From Loigolactobacillus bifermentans DSM 20003 (GTDB lineage Bacteria; Bacillota; Bacilli; Lactobacillales; Lactobacillaceae): DNA of 64,000 nucleotides. The notes beneath the pieces are model-generated. The model did no database searches and was not told where the DNA came from. It worked only from the letters and a program-made list of their open reading frames with translations. This document shows positions 56,926 through 64,000 of the stretch, piece after piece. A program made the position numbers and the translations under genes. The number at the start of each line of letters is the position of its first letter. Within the stretch, counting starts at the first letter, position 1. Location of the stretch: contig NZ_AZDA01000046.1 in the NCBI RefSeq assembly GCF_001434575.1, positions 62,001-126,000 of the forward strand, read 5' to 3'.

Positions 56926-58257
56926 TTAAGTGTTTTTAAGCTTTGCCAGCAATAAACCAACGACCACGCCAACACAAGCCGGTATCAACCAACCTAATCC
57001 CATACTAAAACCCGGTAACCAATGGCCCAGGCGTAACACTGCAGCAATCCAACCGTGATGCAGCGTTGCTGGTAACACATTCAAGCTATCCAACAGCGCC
57101 GGCAATAACGTGAACACCGTCACAGTACCAAATAGCCAGCGAGATTCGCCTAAGAAACGACTGAATAGCCCTAATAAAATCAGTGTAATGGCCAACGGAT
57201 AAATAAAATACAAAATCGGAGTTGAGATTTGTAGTAACCGTTCCAAACCAACATTAGCGAAAATCAACGGCACCGCACTGGCAAGCCCAATCAAGGCTGC
57301 ATATGGAATTTTGGGAAACAACGCTTTAAAAGTGTCCCCAAAAGCGGTGATCAATCCAATGGCCGTCTTCAAACAAGCAATCACCACTAACACAGCCAGT
57401 AACACATTGCCAAAGCGACCGAAGTAAGCGTTGGCCACATTGGCTAATACCGGTCCCCCATTTGCGGCTGGTGCAAACTGGCTGGTGGCATTACGGCCTA
57501 ACAGTGCCAACAACCCATAGATTACGGCCATCAGCAATACGGCTAAGCCACCGGCCCGCATGGTGGAAACGGCAATTTGTGTGGGCTGGGTAATGCCTAA
57601 ATTCTTCAACGCATTCACCACAATGATACCAAACGCCAAGGCAGCCAAGGCATCCATGGTGGAGTACCCTGCCGTAAACCCAGCACTGATCGGTGTGGTG
57701 GCATAAACGCCAACGGCTGCCTTCCCCGTCCCCATTGGTTTTAAAACGACCATGATCAATAAAACACCTAACAACACTAAAAAGGTAGGCGTCAGTACTT
57801 TCCCAACGTAAGTCATAATTTTGCTAGGTTTCCGAGCAAAAAACCAAGCCACACCGAAAAATAAAAGCGAGTAAAGTAACAAACCGTGGCCTTGCTGTGG
57901 CGCTGGTACAAATGGTGCCAGCCCCACTGTAAATGAAATGGAGGCCAACCGCGGTAACGCAAACAACGGGCCAATGCACAGATACAACAAAATGGTAAAG
58001 GCATAAGCATAAGGCCGCCCGACCTTTTGGGCAAGGCCAAAAACGCCACTGACCTTGGTGATGCCAATGGCCATTACCCCTAATAAAGGTAACCCAACAC
58101 CAGAAATCAGAAAACCAAACAAGGCCGGCCAAAAAGCATGTCCGGCTTGTTGACCAACAAAAACAGGAAAAATCAAATTACCGGCACCAAAGAACAAGCC
58201 GAATAACATCATCCCAATAAAGATTAAATTACGTGTACTTAACTTTTGAGTCTGCAT
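56926..58257 (-). CDS. brnQ: Branched-chain amino acid carrier, second BrnQ paralogue
   Basis: 443 aa with about 12 membrane helices. LIVCS motifs: GLFFGAGNLIFPVFVGQQAG (about 20-39) and AGYSTMDALAALAFGIIVVN (about 190). It is related to but clearly distinct from the T-box controlled brnQ at 44840-46204, so it is not a recent duplication. No T-box is seen upstream; instead the 170 bases before the gene contain AATTTT/GAAAAT half-sites (for example AATTTTCTTTGAATC) loosely like CodY boxes, which is inference only. Confidence 0.92.
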   Translation of the reverse strand: MQTQKLSTRNLIFIGMMLFGLFFGAGNLIFPVFVGQQAGHAFWPALFGFLISGVGLPLLGVMAIGITKVSGVFGLAQKVGRPYAYAFTILLYLCIGPLFALPRLASISFTVGLAPFVPAPQQGHGLLLYSLLFFGVAWFFARKPSKIMTYVGKVLTPTFLVLLGVLLIMVVLKPMGTGKAAVGVYATTPISAGFTAGYSTMDALAALAFGIIVVNALKNLGITQPTQIAVSTMRAGGLAVLLMAVIYGLLALLGRNATSQFAPAANGGPVLANVANAYFGRFGNVLLAVLVVIACLKTAIGLITAFGDTFKALFPKIPYAALIGLASAVPLIFANVGLERLLQISTPILYFIYPLAITLILLGLFSRFLGESRWLFGTVTVFTLLPALLDSLNVLPATLHHGWIAAVLRLGHWLPGFSMGLGWLIPACVGVVVGLLLAKLKNT

Positions 58258-58376
58258 CGCGAATCCTTTCTCACAAAACGTTCGATAATCGTTGTATGAA
58301 TTTTACCTGAATTTTCTTTGAATCCGCTGTCAATTTTGTTAGAAAATCGCCATGTTTTTTGAAATGATTGCCACAC

Positions 58377-58409
58377 AAAAAGCGTCTCACCCTTAGTAAG
58401 ACGCCTTTT
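58377..58409 (-). terminator. Terminator of the apbE / FMN reductase operon
   Basis: AAAAAGCGTCT paired with AGACGCCTTTT (one mismatch) about 20 bases after the stop of the downstream gene, T-run on the minus strand. Confidence 0.75.
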
Positions 58410-58429
58410 GTTCAAAATTCAGATTCTCA

Positions 58430-59737
58430 TTAATCGTTAATTGAAGCGCTGCTTTCTGTATCTGTTGCAGCTGGCTTAGCAGGTGCTTCAGGTGCTGGTT
58501 CATCAACAGAAGCACTGGCCTCTGTATCAGCAGGTGCCGCCTTTTCAGAAGCACCAGCATCGGCATCAGCAACAGGCGCTTTTTGAGAAGCACCGGCGCC
58601 AGTATCAGCCTTAGCATCTGGATCGGCCACTAATTTTTGACCTGTCCGTTGCAAGAATTTCTTGACGATTGGCATAATGTCTAAGACCAATTCATTGATC
58701 CCAGCATAATCACCGTTTTCATCATGCATGGCTTTATAGTAATGCATAACATACTTGTCGGCAGTGTTCCCTGGAACAGGCATTTGGACCATTGGGGTCT
58801 TTCCGGTCCGCAAAGCATGGATCACTTGCTTTACATGTTTCACGGCGCGCTTAGGGTGAACGCTTTCTAACGGATCGCCTGCTTGGCCTGGCCGACGTGG
58901 TGCCAACATTTCTTCAGTTGGTGCCATGTTGTTGTAATAAATGAACTGGTTATTGCTATCCGCATAAGTCAATTCCATTGGCATCGAATTTAAGAAATAA
59001 TTCAATTGATCAACCGTTAAGATCCCACGGTCTAACTTCACATAAGTGTTGCCAGAAACGGCGTGGACCTTTTCAGCGGCCTTTTCAACCCAATGTTCGT
59101 CCGTCATTTCAACGCCTTCAATGGTGGTTGAAATCTTGCCAGAAGCGGTTAAGTCTTCTTGTTGGGCGGCATCTTCTTTAGCCACAACATTCATGGTGTT
59201 AATCACTTTTACGAAACTATGGAACTTCTGTAACGTACTGCCTAAGAATTTCACAGTCCCAGCATCTTTTAAGTTCCCATTTTCATCAAAAGCTGTTTTC
59301 ACATTAGCCAGTAAAAATTCATTGCTTGGCATCACAACGGCATTGACCCCTGGTGATTCCAAAATTTGGCGCAAGTTTAATTGGGCCCGAGATGAGCCTT
59401 GATCATAGTAAGAAGCGCCAACCAGTAAAATAGGCTTGTCTGTTAACGGATGGATTTTATAGGATAACCATTCGATCAGACTCTTTAAAGCTGGTGTGGT
59501 GGTATGGTTGTGTTCTGGTGTGGCAATGATCACGCCGTCTGCGGCTTTGATCTTGCGGTTTAAATATTGAATGGCGCCACTGTTGGTTTGGTCATTATCT
59601 TGATCAAACATTGGTAGATCATCAATGCTTAAGATTTCCACGTCGACTAAATCACTAAATTGATTGGCAATGTATTGAAGCAACATTTTGTTGTAAGAGA
59701 CTTCTTCAGTGGTCCCTGCAATTCCGACTAATTTCAT
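58430..59737 (-). CDS. NAD(P)H-dependent FMN reductase fused to a PAS-type domain
   Basis: 435 aa. Residues 1-180 form the flavodoxin-like FMN reductase domain (KLVGIAGTTEEVSYNKMLLQ, GVIIATPEHNHTTTPALKSL, KPILLVGASYYDQGSSRAQL). Residues about 230-360 form a PAS_10-like domain: VDQLNYFLNSMPMELTYAD, then VHPKRAVKHVKQVIHALRTG and YVMHYYKAMHDENGDYAG. The same pattern is seen in the C-terminal half of the DUF438 gene at 31500-32919. The last 70 residues are an Ala/Asp/Ser/Glu tail with about four degenerate copies of ADTxAxASxKAP. Third gene of the apbE operon (48-base gap). Likely a flavin-linked electron donor with a sensory or docking domain. Confidence 0.83.
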   Translation of the reverse strand: MKLVGIAGTTEEVSYNKMLLQYIANQFSDLVDVEILSIDDLPMFDQDNDQTNSGAIQYLNRKIKAADGVIIATPEHNHTTTPALKSLIEWLSYKIHPLTDKPILLVGASYYDQGSSRAQLNLRQILESPGVNAVVMPSNEFLLANVKTAFDENGNLKDAGTVKFLGSTLQKFHSFVKVINTMNVVAKEDAAQQEDLTASGKISTTIEGVEMTDEHWVEKAAEKVHAVSGNTYVKLDRGILTVDQLNYFLNSMPMELTYADSNNQFIYYNNMAPTEEMLAPRRPGQAGDPLESVHPKRAVKHVKQVIHALRTGKTPMVQMPVPGNTADKYVMHYYKAMHDENGDYAGINELVLDIMPIVKKFLQRTGQKLVADPDAKADTGAGASQKAPVADADAGASEKAAPADTEASASVDEPAPEAPAKPAATDTESSASIND

Positions 59738-59785
59738 GATGACACTCCTCTTAATTAAATTGTAATCAGGTCTATTATAACGTTA

Positions 59786-60379
59786 CTATGCTTGCGTGGC
59801 GTTTTGTTTGTCGAACTGTGCCGTGTGCCAGAGTTCGTCTGAAATTTCAACAAAACGTTGGAAATCTGCAAATAAAGCATCCAAATGTTCAACTAATTTA
59901 TCATCGGTTAAGTTCCCATTTTCATCCAAGACTTTTAAGACGCTACCGACCCGATATTCAGAACTTGGCATGATGCGCGCCCGAATTTCAGGTGAGTCTA
60001 AGATTTGACGTAAATGTCCTTGCGCCCGCGATGTGCCTAATGCACCAAAAGAGGCGCCGACCACCATGACTGGTTTGTCCATTAAAGGCTGAATGCCATA
60101 GGACAACCAAGCCAAAGCATTCATTAAAATAGCAGGTACAGCATGATCATATTCTGGTGTGCTAATGATCACCCCATCAGATGCTTCAATTTTTTCCGCC
60201 ATTGCCAAAGCTTGATCAGGTACTTTCATATTCCGCGGTTTATTAAACATTGGTAAACCAGAAACTTCCATTAATTCAATTTCAGCTTGGTCTGCAAAAT
60301 GACGTTGCATGTACTGTAGTAACTTACGGTTGGTAGAGTTTGTTGTGTTGGTGCCAACTAGTGCGATAAATTTTCTCAT
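59786..60379 (-). CDS. NAD(P)H-dependent FMN reductase
   Basis: 197 aa, flavodoxin-like. ATG at 60379 (MRKFIALVGTNTTNSTNRKL) lies 9 bases after AGGAGG; the ATG two codons upstream is too close. FMN phosphate loop GTNTTNSTNRK, GVIISTPEYDHAVPAILMNA and GASFGALGTSRAQGHLRQIL, all shared with the larger fusion protein immediately downstream, from which this copy differs by lacking the PAS domain and tail. Reduces FMN or quinone-like acceptors using NAD(P)H. Middle gene of the operon. Confidence 0.88.
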   Translation of the reverse strand: MRKFIALVGTNTTNSTNRKLLQYMQRHFADQAEIELMEVSGLPMFNKPRNMKVPDQALAMAEKIEASDGVIISTPEYDHAVPAILMNALAWLSYGIQPLMDKPVMVVGASFGALGTSRAQGHLRQILDSPEIRARIMPSSEYRVGSVLKVLDENGNLTDDKLVEHLDALFADFQRFVEISDELWHTAQFDKQNATQA

Positions 60380-60413
60380 GGGCATAAGCCTCCTGTTCTG
60401 ATTTTAAAGACTT

Positions 60414-61346
60414 CTATAATAAATGGTAAGCCGTTGGTGGCAACGTGGTTGTCACGCGACCATCTTGAGTCATAACAATACCATCAATTCCTGGTGTAAC
60501 AGCAAGTGTGGCCATGATGTGATTCCGTGATGTTCCAAATAAGCGTGTGGTCCATAATTCACCATCAAGCGAACGGTCTGACAAAATCGTTAAACTGGTT
60601 ACATCCGTTGTGACTGGATAACCCGTTTGACGATCTAAAATATGGTGATAATCATGGCCGTTTTGTGTCAGGTGTCGTTCATAAATCCCTGAGGTCACAA
60701 CCGAGCGATCTTGAACCGGCACGATCAAGCGATACTGACCACGCGAACGACTTGGATCTTGAATCCCAATTTGCCACTGACCTGTTGGCCGGTTTGGATT
60801 GGGACCAAACACCACCACATTGCCGCCTAAATTGATCAAAGCAGCTGTTACCGCATGTTGCTTTAAAAATTCAGCAATCAAATCCGCAAAGTAACCTTTG
60901 GCCAAGGCACCGAGATCGAGCCACATACCTGCCTTTTTCAAGAAAACACTGTGTTGACTTGCATCAAGCATAATATCATGTGGATCAGACAGTGCCAAAG
61001 CTTGGTGGATCGCCGTTTGCGTAGGCACATGCGCATCGTCAAATCCAATGCGCCAAGCCTGCACCAGCGGTCCTAAGGCAATATTCAAGTTATCCTGTGC
61101 CGGTAAGCTGGCCTGAACACCAATGTCAATCAAGTGATATAAAGCCGGATCCACAACGACTGGTGCAAGCCCCGCCTGTTGGTTCACCTGCCCTAATTCA
61201 GAGTCCAGCGTATTGGCATTAAAACGTTGCTCATAAGATTGCAACTGCTGAACCACCTGCGTCAGTAACGGTGCCGGATCATCATGGGTGATCTGAATGG
61301 TGATAATCGTGCCCATTAAACGAATGACTTGACTTTGCGTTGCCAT
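60414..61346 (-). CDS. apbE: FAD:protein FMN transferase (ApbE)
   Basis: Attaches FMN through a phosphoester to Thr/Ser of target proteins outside the membrane. 310 aa. Conserved regions: RLMGTIITIQITHDDP at the start, ALGPLVQAWRIGFDDAHVPT, the flavin-binding WLDLGALAKGYFADLIAEFL (about 175-195), LINLGGNVVVFG and the C-terminal metal site SLDGELWTTRLFG (usually A/S-D-A-x-S/T-T). No signal peptide or lipobox is seen, so it is probably the cytoplasmic form. In lactobacilli this gene often sits with FMN reductases and a flavinylated fumarate reductase-like protein; none is in the window. First gene of the operon. Confidence 0.9.
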   Translation of the reverse strand: MATQSQVIRLMGTIITIQITHDDPAPLLTQVVQQLQSYEQRFNANTLDSELGQVNQQAGLAPVVVDPALYHLIDIGVQASLPAQDNLNIALGPLVQAWRIGFDDAHVPTQTAIHQALALSDPHDIMLDASQHSVFLKKAGMWLDLGALAKGYFADLIAEFLKQHAVTAALINLGGNVVVFGPNPNRPTGQWQIGIQDPSRSRGQYRLIVPVQDRSVVTSGIYERHLTQNGHDYHHILDRQTGYPVTTDVTSLTILSDRSLDGELWTTRLFGTSRNHIMATLAVTPGIDGIVMTQDGRVTTTLPPTAYHLL

Positions 61347-61402
61347 GCACCGCGCCTCCCTTTTGGACTAGATACTTAATTTTTATAGAATTAATATAAA
61401 AA

Positions 61403-61435
61403 ATTATATCACTGCCACAATGTGATTATATATCA
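61403..61435 (-). promoter_or_regulatory. Promoter region of the apbE operon with two short palindromes
   Basis: TATAAT (complement of 61403-61408). Immediately upstream TCAC-(9 nt)-GTGA (61409-61425) and TGAT-tatat-ATCA (61423-61435) overlap the -35 region. The latter resembles an FNR/CRP-type site except for a 5-base rather than 4- or 6-base spacer. The rest of 61347-61652 is AT-rich and shows no gene. Confidence 0.4.
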
Positions 61436-61652
61436 TTTAAATAAAAAAATCACTAATTCATCTCGGATTCTAAATATTTTTTAAGTATTACGGCCAAAAT
61501 AGGCGTGTTGACAGCCATCTTGTGAAATCGGTTTTATCTTTTGTTTAACAAGACTTGTAACCGAATTCGTTGTGGTACATGTTTCCAAATGCTTTACATC
61601 AAACTAGGAATTGATTTTGGATATATTGATTCACAAACTCATTAAAATTTAA

Positions 61653-61694
61653 AAAACGTATTGACTCAGTACAGCTTTTTAGTCAATACGTTTT
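61653..61694 (-). terminator. Terminator of the HicB-like gene
   Basis: Perfect 14-bp stem AAAACGTATTGACT/AGTCAATACGTTTT with T-rich tails in both directions. Confidence 0.88.
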
Positions 61695-61705
61695 ATTTTA
61701 TCTGG

Positions 61706-62047
61706 TTACGCGGTTTGATGAATTGGAATCGTCGTCAGTCGACTGTGGACAGACACTGAAATCGAGGTCACAAATGAGCTTTGTTGTGCGTACTGAAAAT
61801 CAACACAGCACTTAAATGGATTGTCACGTACCAGTGATAAACATGCGACTGGCGTGCTTTGGGGCAACGATTGCCGTTGTTGCAGCCGTCGTTGCAGCCG
61901 TTGAACTAATACCTGCTGCGCCGTGGCCAAGGCTGCGGTTAATGTCGTTGCCTGAATACTGCGGCCACCCCAATCTGGAAAATAAACGAGGAATTCGCCA
62001 CCAGCCTGGGTGGCGGCGTAAACAAACGCTGGATAAGTCATCATCAT
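61706..62047 (-). CDS. HicB-like protein without HicA
   Basis: 113 aa. The N-terminal half YPAFVYAATQAGGEFLVYFP followed by DWGGRSIQATTLTAALATAQ matches the HicB antitoxin fold (partial RNase H-like: hydrophobic-YPDhxGxxTxGdT-x-x-EAL). The rest, with a Gln/Arg-rich helix and CCVDFQYAQQ, does not match the usual C-terminal DNA-binding part. No HicA toxin gene (small dsRBD-like) is adjacent. Starts 24 bases after the GlnHP stop, so it is likely co-transcribed with the transporter. Could be a solitary regulator rather than an antitoxin. Confidence 0.7.
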   Translation of the reverse strand: MMMTYPAFVYAATQAGGEFLVYFPDWGGRSIQATTLTAALATAQQVLVQRLQRRLQQRQSLPQSTPVACLSLVRDNPFKCCVDFQYAQQSSFVTSISVSVHSRLTTIPIHQTA

Positions 62048-62071
62048 CGGACATCGCTTCTCTCTTTTAAG

Positions 62072-63520
62072 TTAAACTTTTAATCGTTTTTGAACAAAAT
62101 TTGACAACCAAGTTAACAAGGTAATCATGGCGATATAAATCATTGCAATGATGGTCCAAATTTTGAAACCTTCCAAGTTACGGGCAATAATCACCTTGCC
62201 GGTTTGGGTGAGTTCCAACAGGCCGATCACCGATAAAATCGAGGTATCTTTTAGTGTCATAATAAATTGATTGATAAACGATGGTACCATAAGTCGTACG
62301 CCTTGCGGCAGAATTACTTTTAATAGTGATCGACCATACGTAACACCTAAACTCCGGGCTGCCTCCATTTGGCCTGGATCAACGGCTTCTATGCCTCCAC
62401 GAACGAATGCAGCAACATAAGCTCCTTCATCTAGGGTTAAGGTCAAAATACCTGCCACAAAAGCTGATATTTTATGACCAGTCAAACTGGGAATGCCGGT
62501 ATAAATAAACAGCGCCAATACCAGCAACGGTAGGCCACGGAAAAAATAGATCACAATATTCGAGCTTGCTTGTGTTACTTTGTTAGGTAAGACACCTAAC
62601 AACCCAATAATCAAGCCAAAAAGCGTGGCACAAACAATCCCAAAGATCGTCAGTAACATGGTTGTTTGAAACCCATGCCACAAGGCGTGTTGATTTTGTT
62701 TCAATAAAGCTGTAAACCCACGGGCCTTTTTTTGAGCTTGTCCCGACCTTTTTCGTTGTGAATGACCTAAGTAGCGCTGCTGAATCGTTGCAAACTGACC
62801 ATTGTGTTGCAATGTGCTAAACCCACGATTAAAAGCCTTTAATAGGGCTTGATTTTGCCCTCTTTTAACCGCAAACCCATAATTGCCATTTTCCGTTGGT
62901 TGCGTTACGATTTTTAACTTCATACCTTGCTGAATACTGTATTGCATCACCGGTTGGTCTTCAAAACATGCGGCTGAATTACCGGTAACAACATCCTGAT
63001 ACATGTTATCCGAATCATCAAACGTTACCGTTTTAAACCCATACTTGTGCTTAATGCTGTTAGCATAGGTTGCACCGGCTGTCCCAGTTTTAATGGCAAC
63101 ACGCTTACCACGCAACTGCTTTAAACTGTGCACCTTGCTATTTTTAGCGACTGCCATAATTGTCCCAGTTTTGTAATAAGGTGTTGAAAAATCGAACTTC
63201 ACGCGCCGTGCCGGTGTAATGGTTAAGCCAGCAATCAAACCGTCGATTTGCCCGGATTCTAAGGCTTGAATCGCTGCATTAAACGCTAATGGTTTAATTT
63301 TCACCTTAAAACCTTCTTGTTTTGCGATGGCTTTCATTAAATCAATATCAATGCCAACGTAACGATTCTTTTGATTCGCAAATTCAAACGGCGGATAAGT
63401 CACATCTGTTCCAATCACATATGTTTTTGAAGTTGCATGACTTGTTGTCGTACGCAAGCAATTGATCAAAATGCCACACAAGATCAAAACAAGCACTTGT
63501 ATCACCCAACGTATTCGCAT
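62072..63520 (-). CDS. Amino acid ABC transporter, fused substrate-binding and permease protein
   Basis: 482 aa. Signal peptide or anchor helix (VIQVLVLILCGILINCL), one SBP_bac_3 domain (about 32-255: YVIGTDVTYPPFEFANQKNR, GLIAGLTITPARRVKFDFST, FEDQPVMQYSIQQGM), then a His/Met-type ABC permease (about 270-480) with coupling loop EAARSLGVTYGRSLLKVILP. This is the GlnP-like fusion of Lactobacillales for Gln/Glu or related amino acids, here with one rather than two receptor domains. The ATPase (GlnQ) gene that normally follows is missing; a HicB-like gene lies there instead. Confidence 0.92.
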   Translation of the reverse strand: MRIRWVIQVLVLILCGILINCLRTTTSHATSKTYVIGTDVTYPPFEFANQKNRYVGIDIDLMKAIAKQEGFKVKIKPLAFNAAIQALESGQIDGLIAGLTITPARRVKFDFSTPYYKTGTIMAVAKNSKVHSLKQLRGKRVAIKTGTAGATYANSIKHKYGFKTVTFDDSDNMYQDVVTGNSAACFEDQPVMQYSIQQGMKLKIVTQPTENGNYGFAVKRGQNQALLKAFNRGFSTLQHNGQFATIQQRYLGHSQRKRSGQAQKKARGFTALLKQNQHALWHGFQTTMLLTIFGIVCATLFGLIIGLLGVLPNKVTQASSNIVIYFFRGLPLLVLALFIYTGIPSLTGHKISAFVAGILTLTLDEGAYVAAFVRGGIEAVDPGQMEAARSLGVTYGRSLLKVILPQGVRLMVPSFINQFIMTLKDTSILSVIGLLELTQTGKVIIARNLEGFKIWTIIAMIYIAMITLLTWLSNFVQKRLKV

Positions 63521-63764
63521 TGAAACATCCCCTATCAGAGCTCATGTGATAAAATCTAACATTCGATAAAGTGATCATAACATTAACTCAGAGAATATCA
63601 ATTTAACGAATATTTGAATACGATATTTTATTAGTACGCTGAGCATTTTTTAAAGGTAACGGCTTGTGATTCTTACCAATAATTAGCCACCATTTCGAAT
63701 CATTTTACGATTTAATCGTTTTCAAATTAATTACTTTTTTATTCAATTAGCGTCGACACTTCAG

Positions 63765-63793
63765 TTGACATACACGGCCTAAAGCCGTTCAAT
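63765..63793 (+). promoter_or_regulatory. Promoter of the thioredoxin-like gene
   Basis: TTGACA (63765-63770) and TTCAAT (63788-63793), 17 bases apart. The spacer contains a perfect inverted repeat ACGGC-ctaaa-GCCGT (63774-63788). The region 63521-63760 is AT-rich with no gene seen. Confidence 0.55.
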
Positions 63794-63815
63794 GAAACTG
63801 AAAGGCGGCGTTGTT

Positions 63816-64000
63816 ATGCAACCCTTACACGATACAACTTATGCCGCGGCGACTGCTGCTGGCGACTGTGTGATTGAATTTAAAATGGACTTTTGTGCAC
63901 CTTGCCGCACCATGTCGGCCTTGCTCACACAACTAGCCCCACAGTATCCCAAACTAAGCTTCTACTGTTTGACGGTAAATCAAGAACCACAAATTGCACA
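63816..64000 (+). CDS. Thioredoxin-family protein, cut by the window edge
   Basis: 61 codons visible from ATG 63816. EFKMDFCAPCRTMSALLTQL contains the redox C-x-x-C (CAPC, about 27-30) in the position expected for a thioredoxin, with the preceding strand DCVIEF. The Trp normally before the first Cys (WCxxC) is replaced by Phe. No signal peptide, so probably cytoplasmic. The 3' end, including the cis-Pro, is not visible. Confidence 0.82.
   Translation, partial: MQPLHDTTYAAATAAGDCVIEFKMDFCAPCRTMSALLTQLAPQYPKLSFYCLTVNQEPQIA

Overview
The window is chromosomal DNA of a low-to-mid GC Firmicute, almost certainly a member of the Lactobacillaceae. The support is a block of housekeeping genes in an order familiar from lactobacilli (rodA / DUF2969 / yidD / epuA / mbl, then murA / DUF1146, the F1Fo ATP synthase operon, upp, glyA, sua5, prmC, prfA, tdk, murT), tRNA-directed T-boxes, a two-domain CydDC-like exporter and many AGGAGG-type ribosome binding sites with GTG and TTG starts. 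The genus cannot be fixed from the sequence alone. No CRISPR array, rRNA or insertion sequence was seen.

Layout. 1-2.4 kb is the edge of a prophage or integrative element (partial membrane protein, lipoprotein, small basic protein, tyrosine integrase). 2.5-5.5 kb is a methionine ABC importer (metNIQ) behind a T-box leader. 5.5-10.3 kb holds cell-shape and envelope genes. 10.4-17 kb is atpBEFHAGDC. 17-24.3 kb carries nucleotide salvage, one-carbon, tRNA modification and translation termination genes, then MurT without its usual GatD partner. 24.4-29 kb has a serine hydrolase and a heterodimeric ABC multidrug exporter with a palindromic operator. 29.2-31.4 kb has tRNA-Glu(CTC), a CPBP protease, a cold-shock protein, a deoxynucleoside kinase and tRNA-Gln(CTG). 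31.5-36.5 kb has a frameshifted DUF438/hemerythrin/PAS gene, fba, pgi and a GRP-family glucose uptake gene.

36.9-44.7 kb is envelope-related: an LtaS-family synthase, an unusual FtsX-like permease paired with an ABC ATPase that has lost its nucleotide-binding motifs, a two-component system, a HAD phosphatase, a DUF4870 gene that seems to start at ATC, and a flavin/PLP-type oxidase. 44.8-53.5 kb has brnQ behind a second T-box, lemA-htpX, an MFS exporter, a DUF2798 protein, an Old Yellow Enzyme and asd behind a lysine riboswitch. 53.5-58.3 kb has a CydDC-like ABC exporter and a second brnQ. 58.4-61.4 kb is an apbE / FMN reductase / FMN reductase-PAS operon. The window ends with a HicB-like protein, a fused glutamine-type binding protein-permease without an adjacent ATPase, and the start of a thioredoxin-like gene.

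Themes. Amino-acid uptake and synthesis are governed by RNA leaders (two T-boxes, one L-box). Several multi-subunit systems lack an expected local partner: MurT without GatD, GlnHP without GlnQ, CydDC without CydAB, ApbE without a flavinylated target. A redox theme links the hemerythrin-PAS gene and the FMN reductase-PAS gene, which share what looks like the same C-terminal PAS-type domain. The best candidates for something undescribed are the ATP-binding-incompetent ABC pair at 39.2-40.6 kb and the PAS-linked flavin/hemerythrin proteins.
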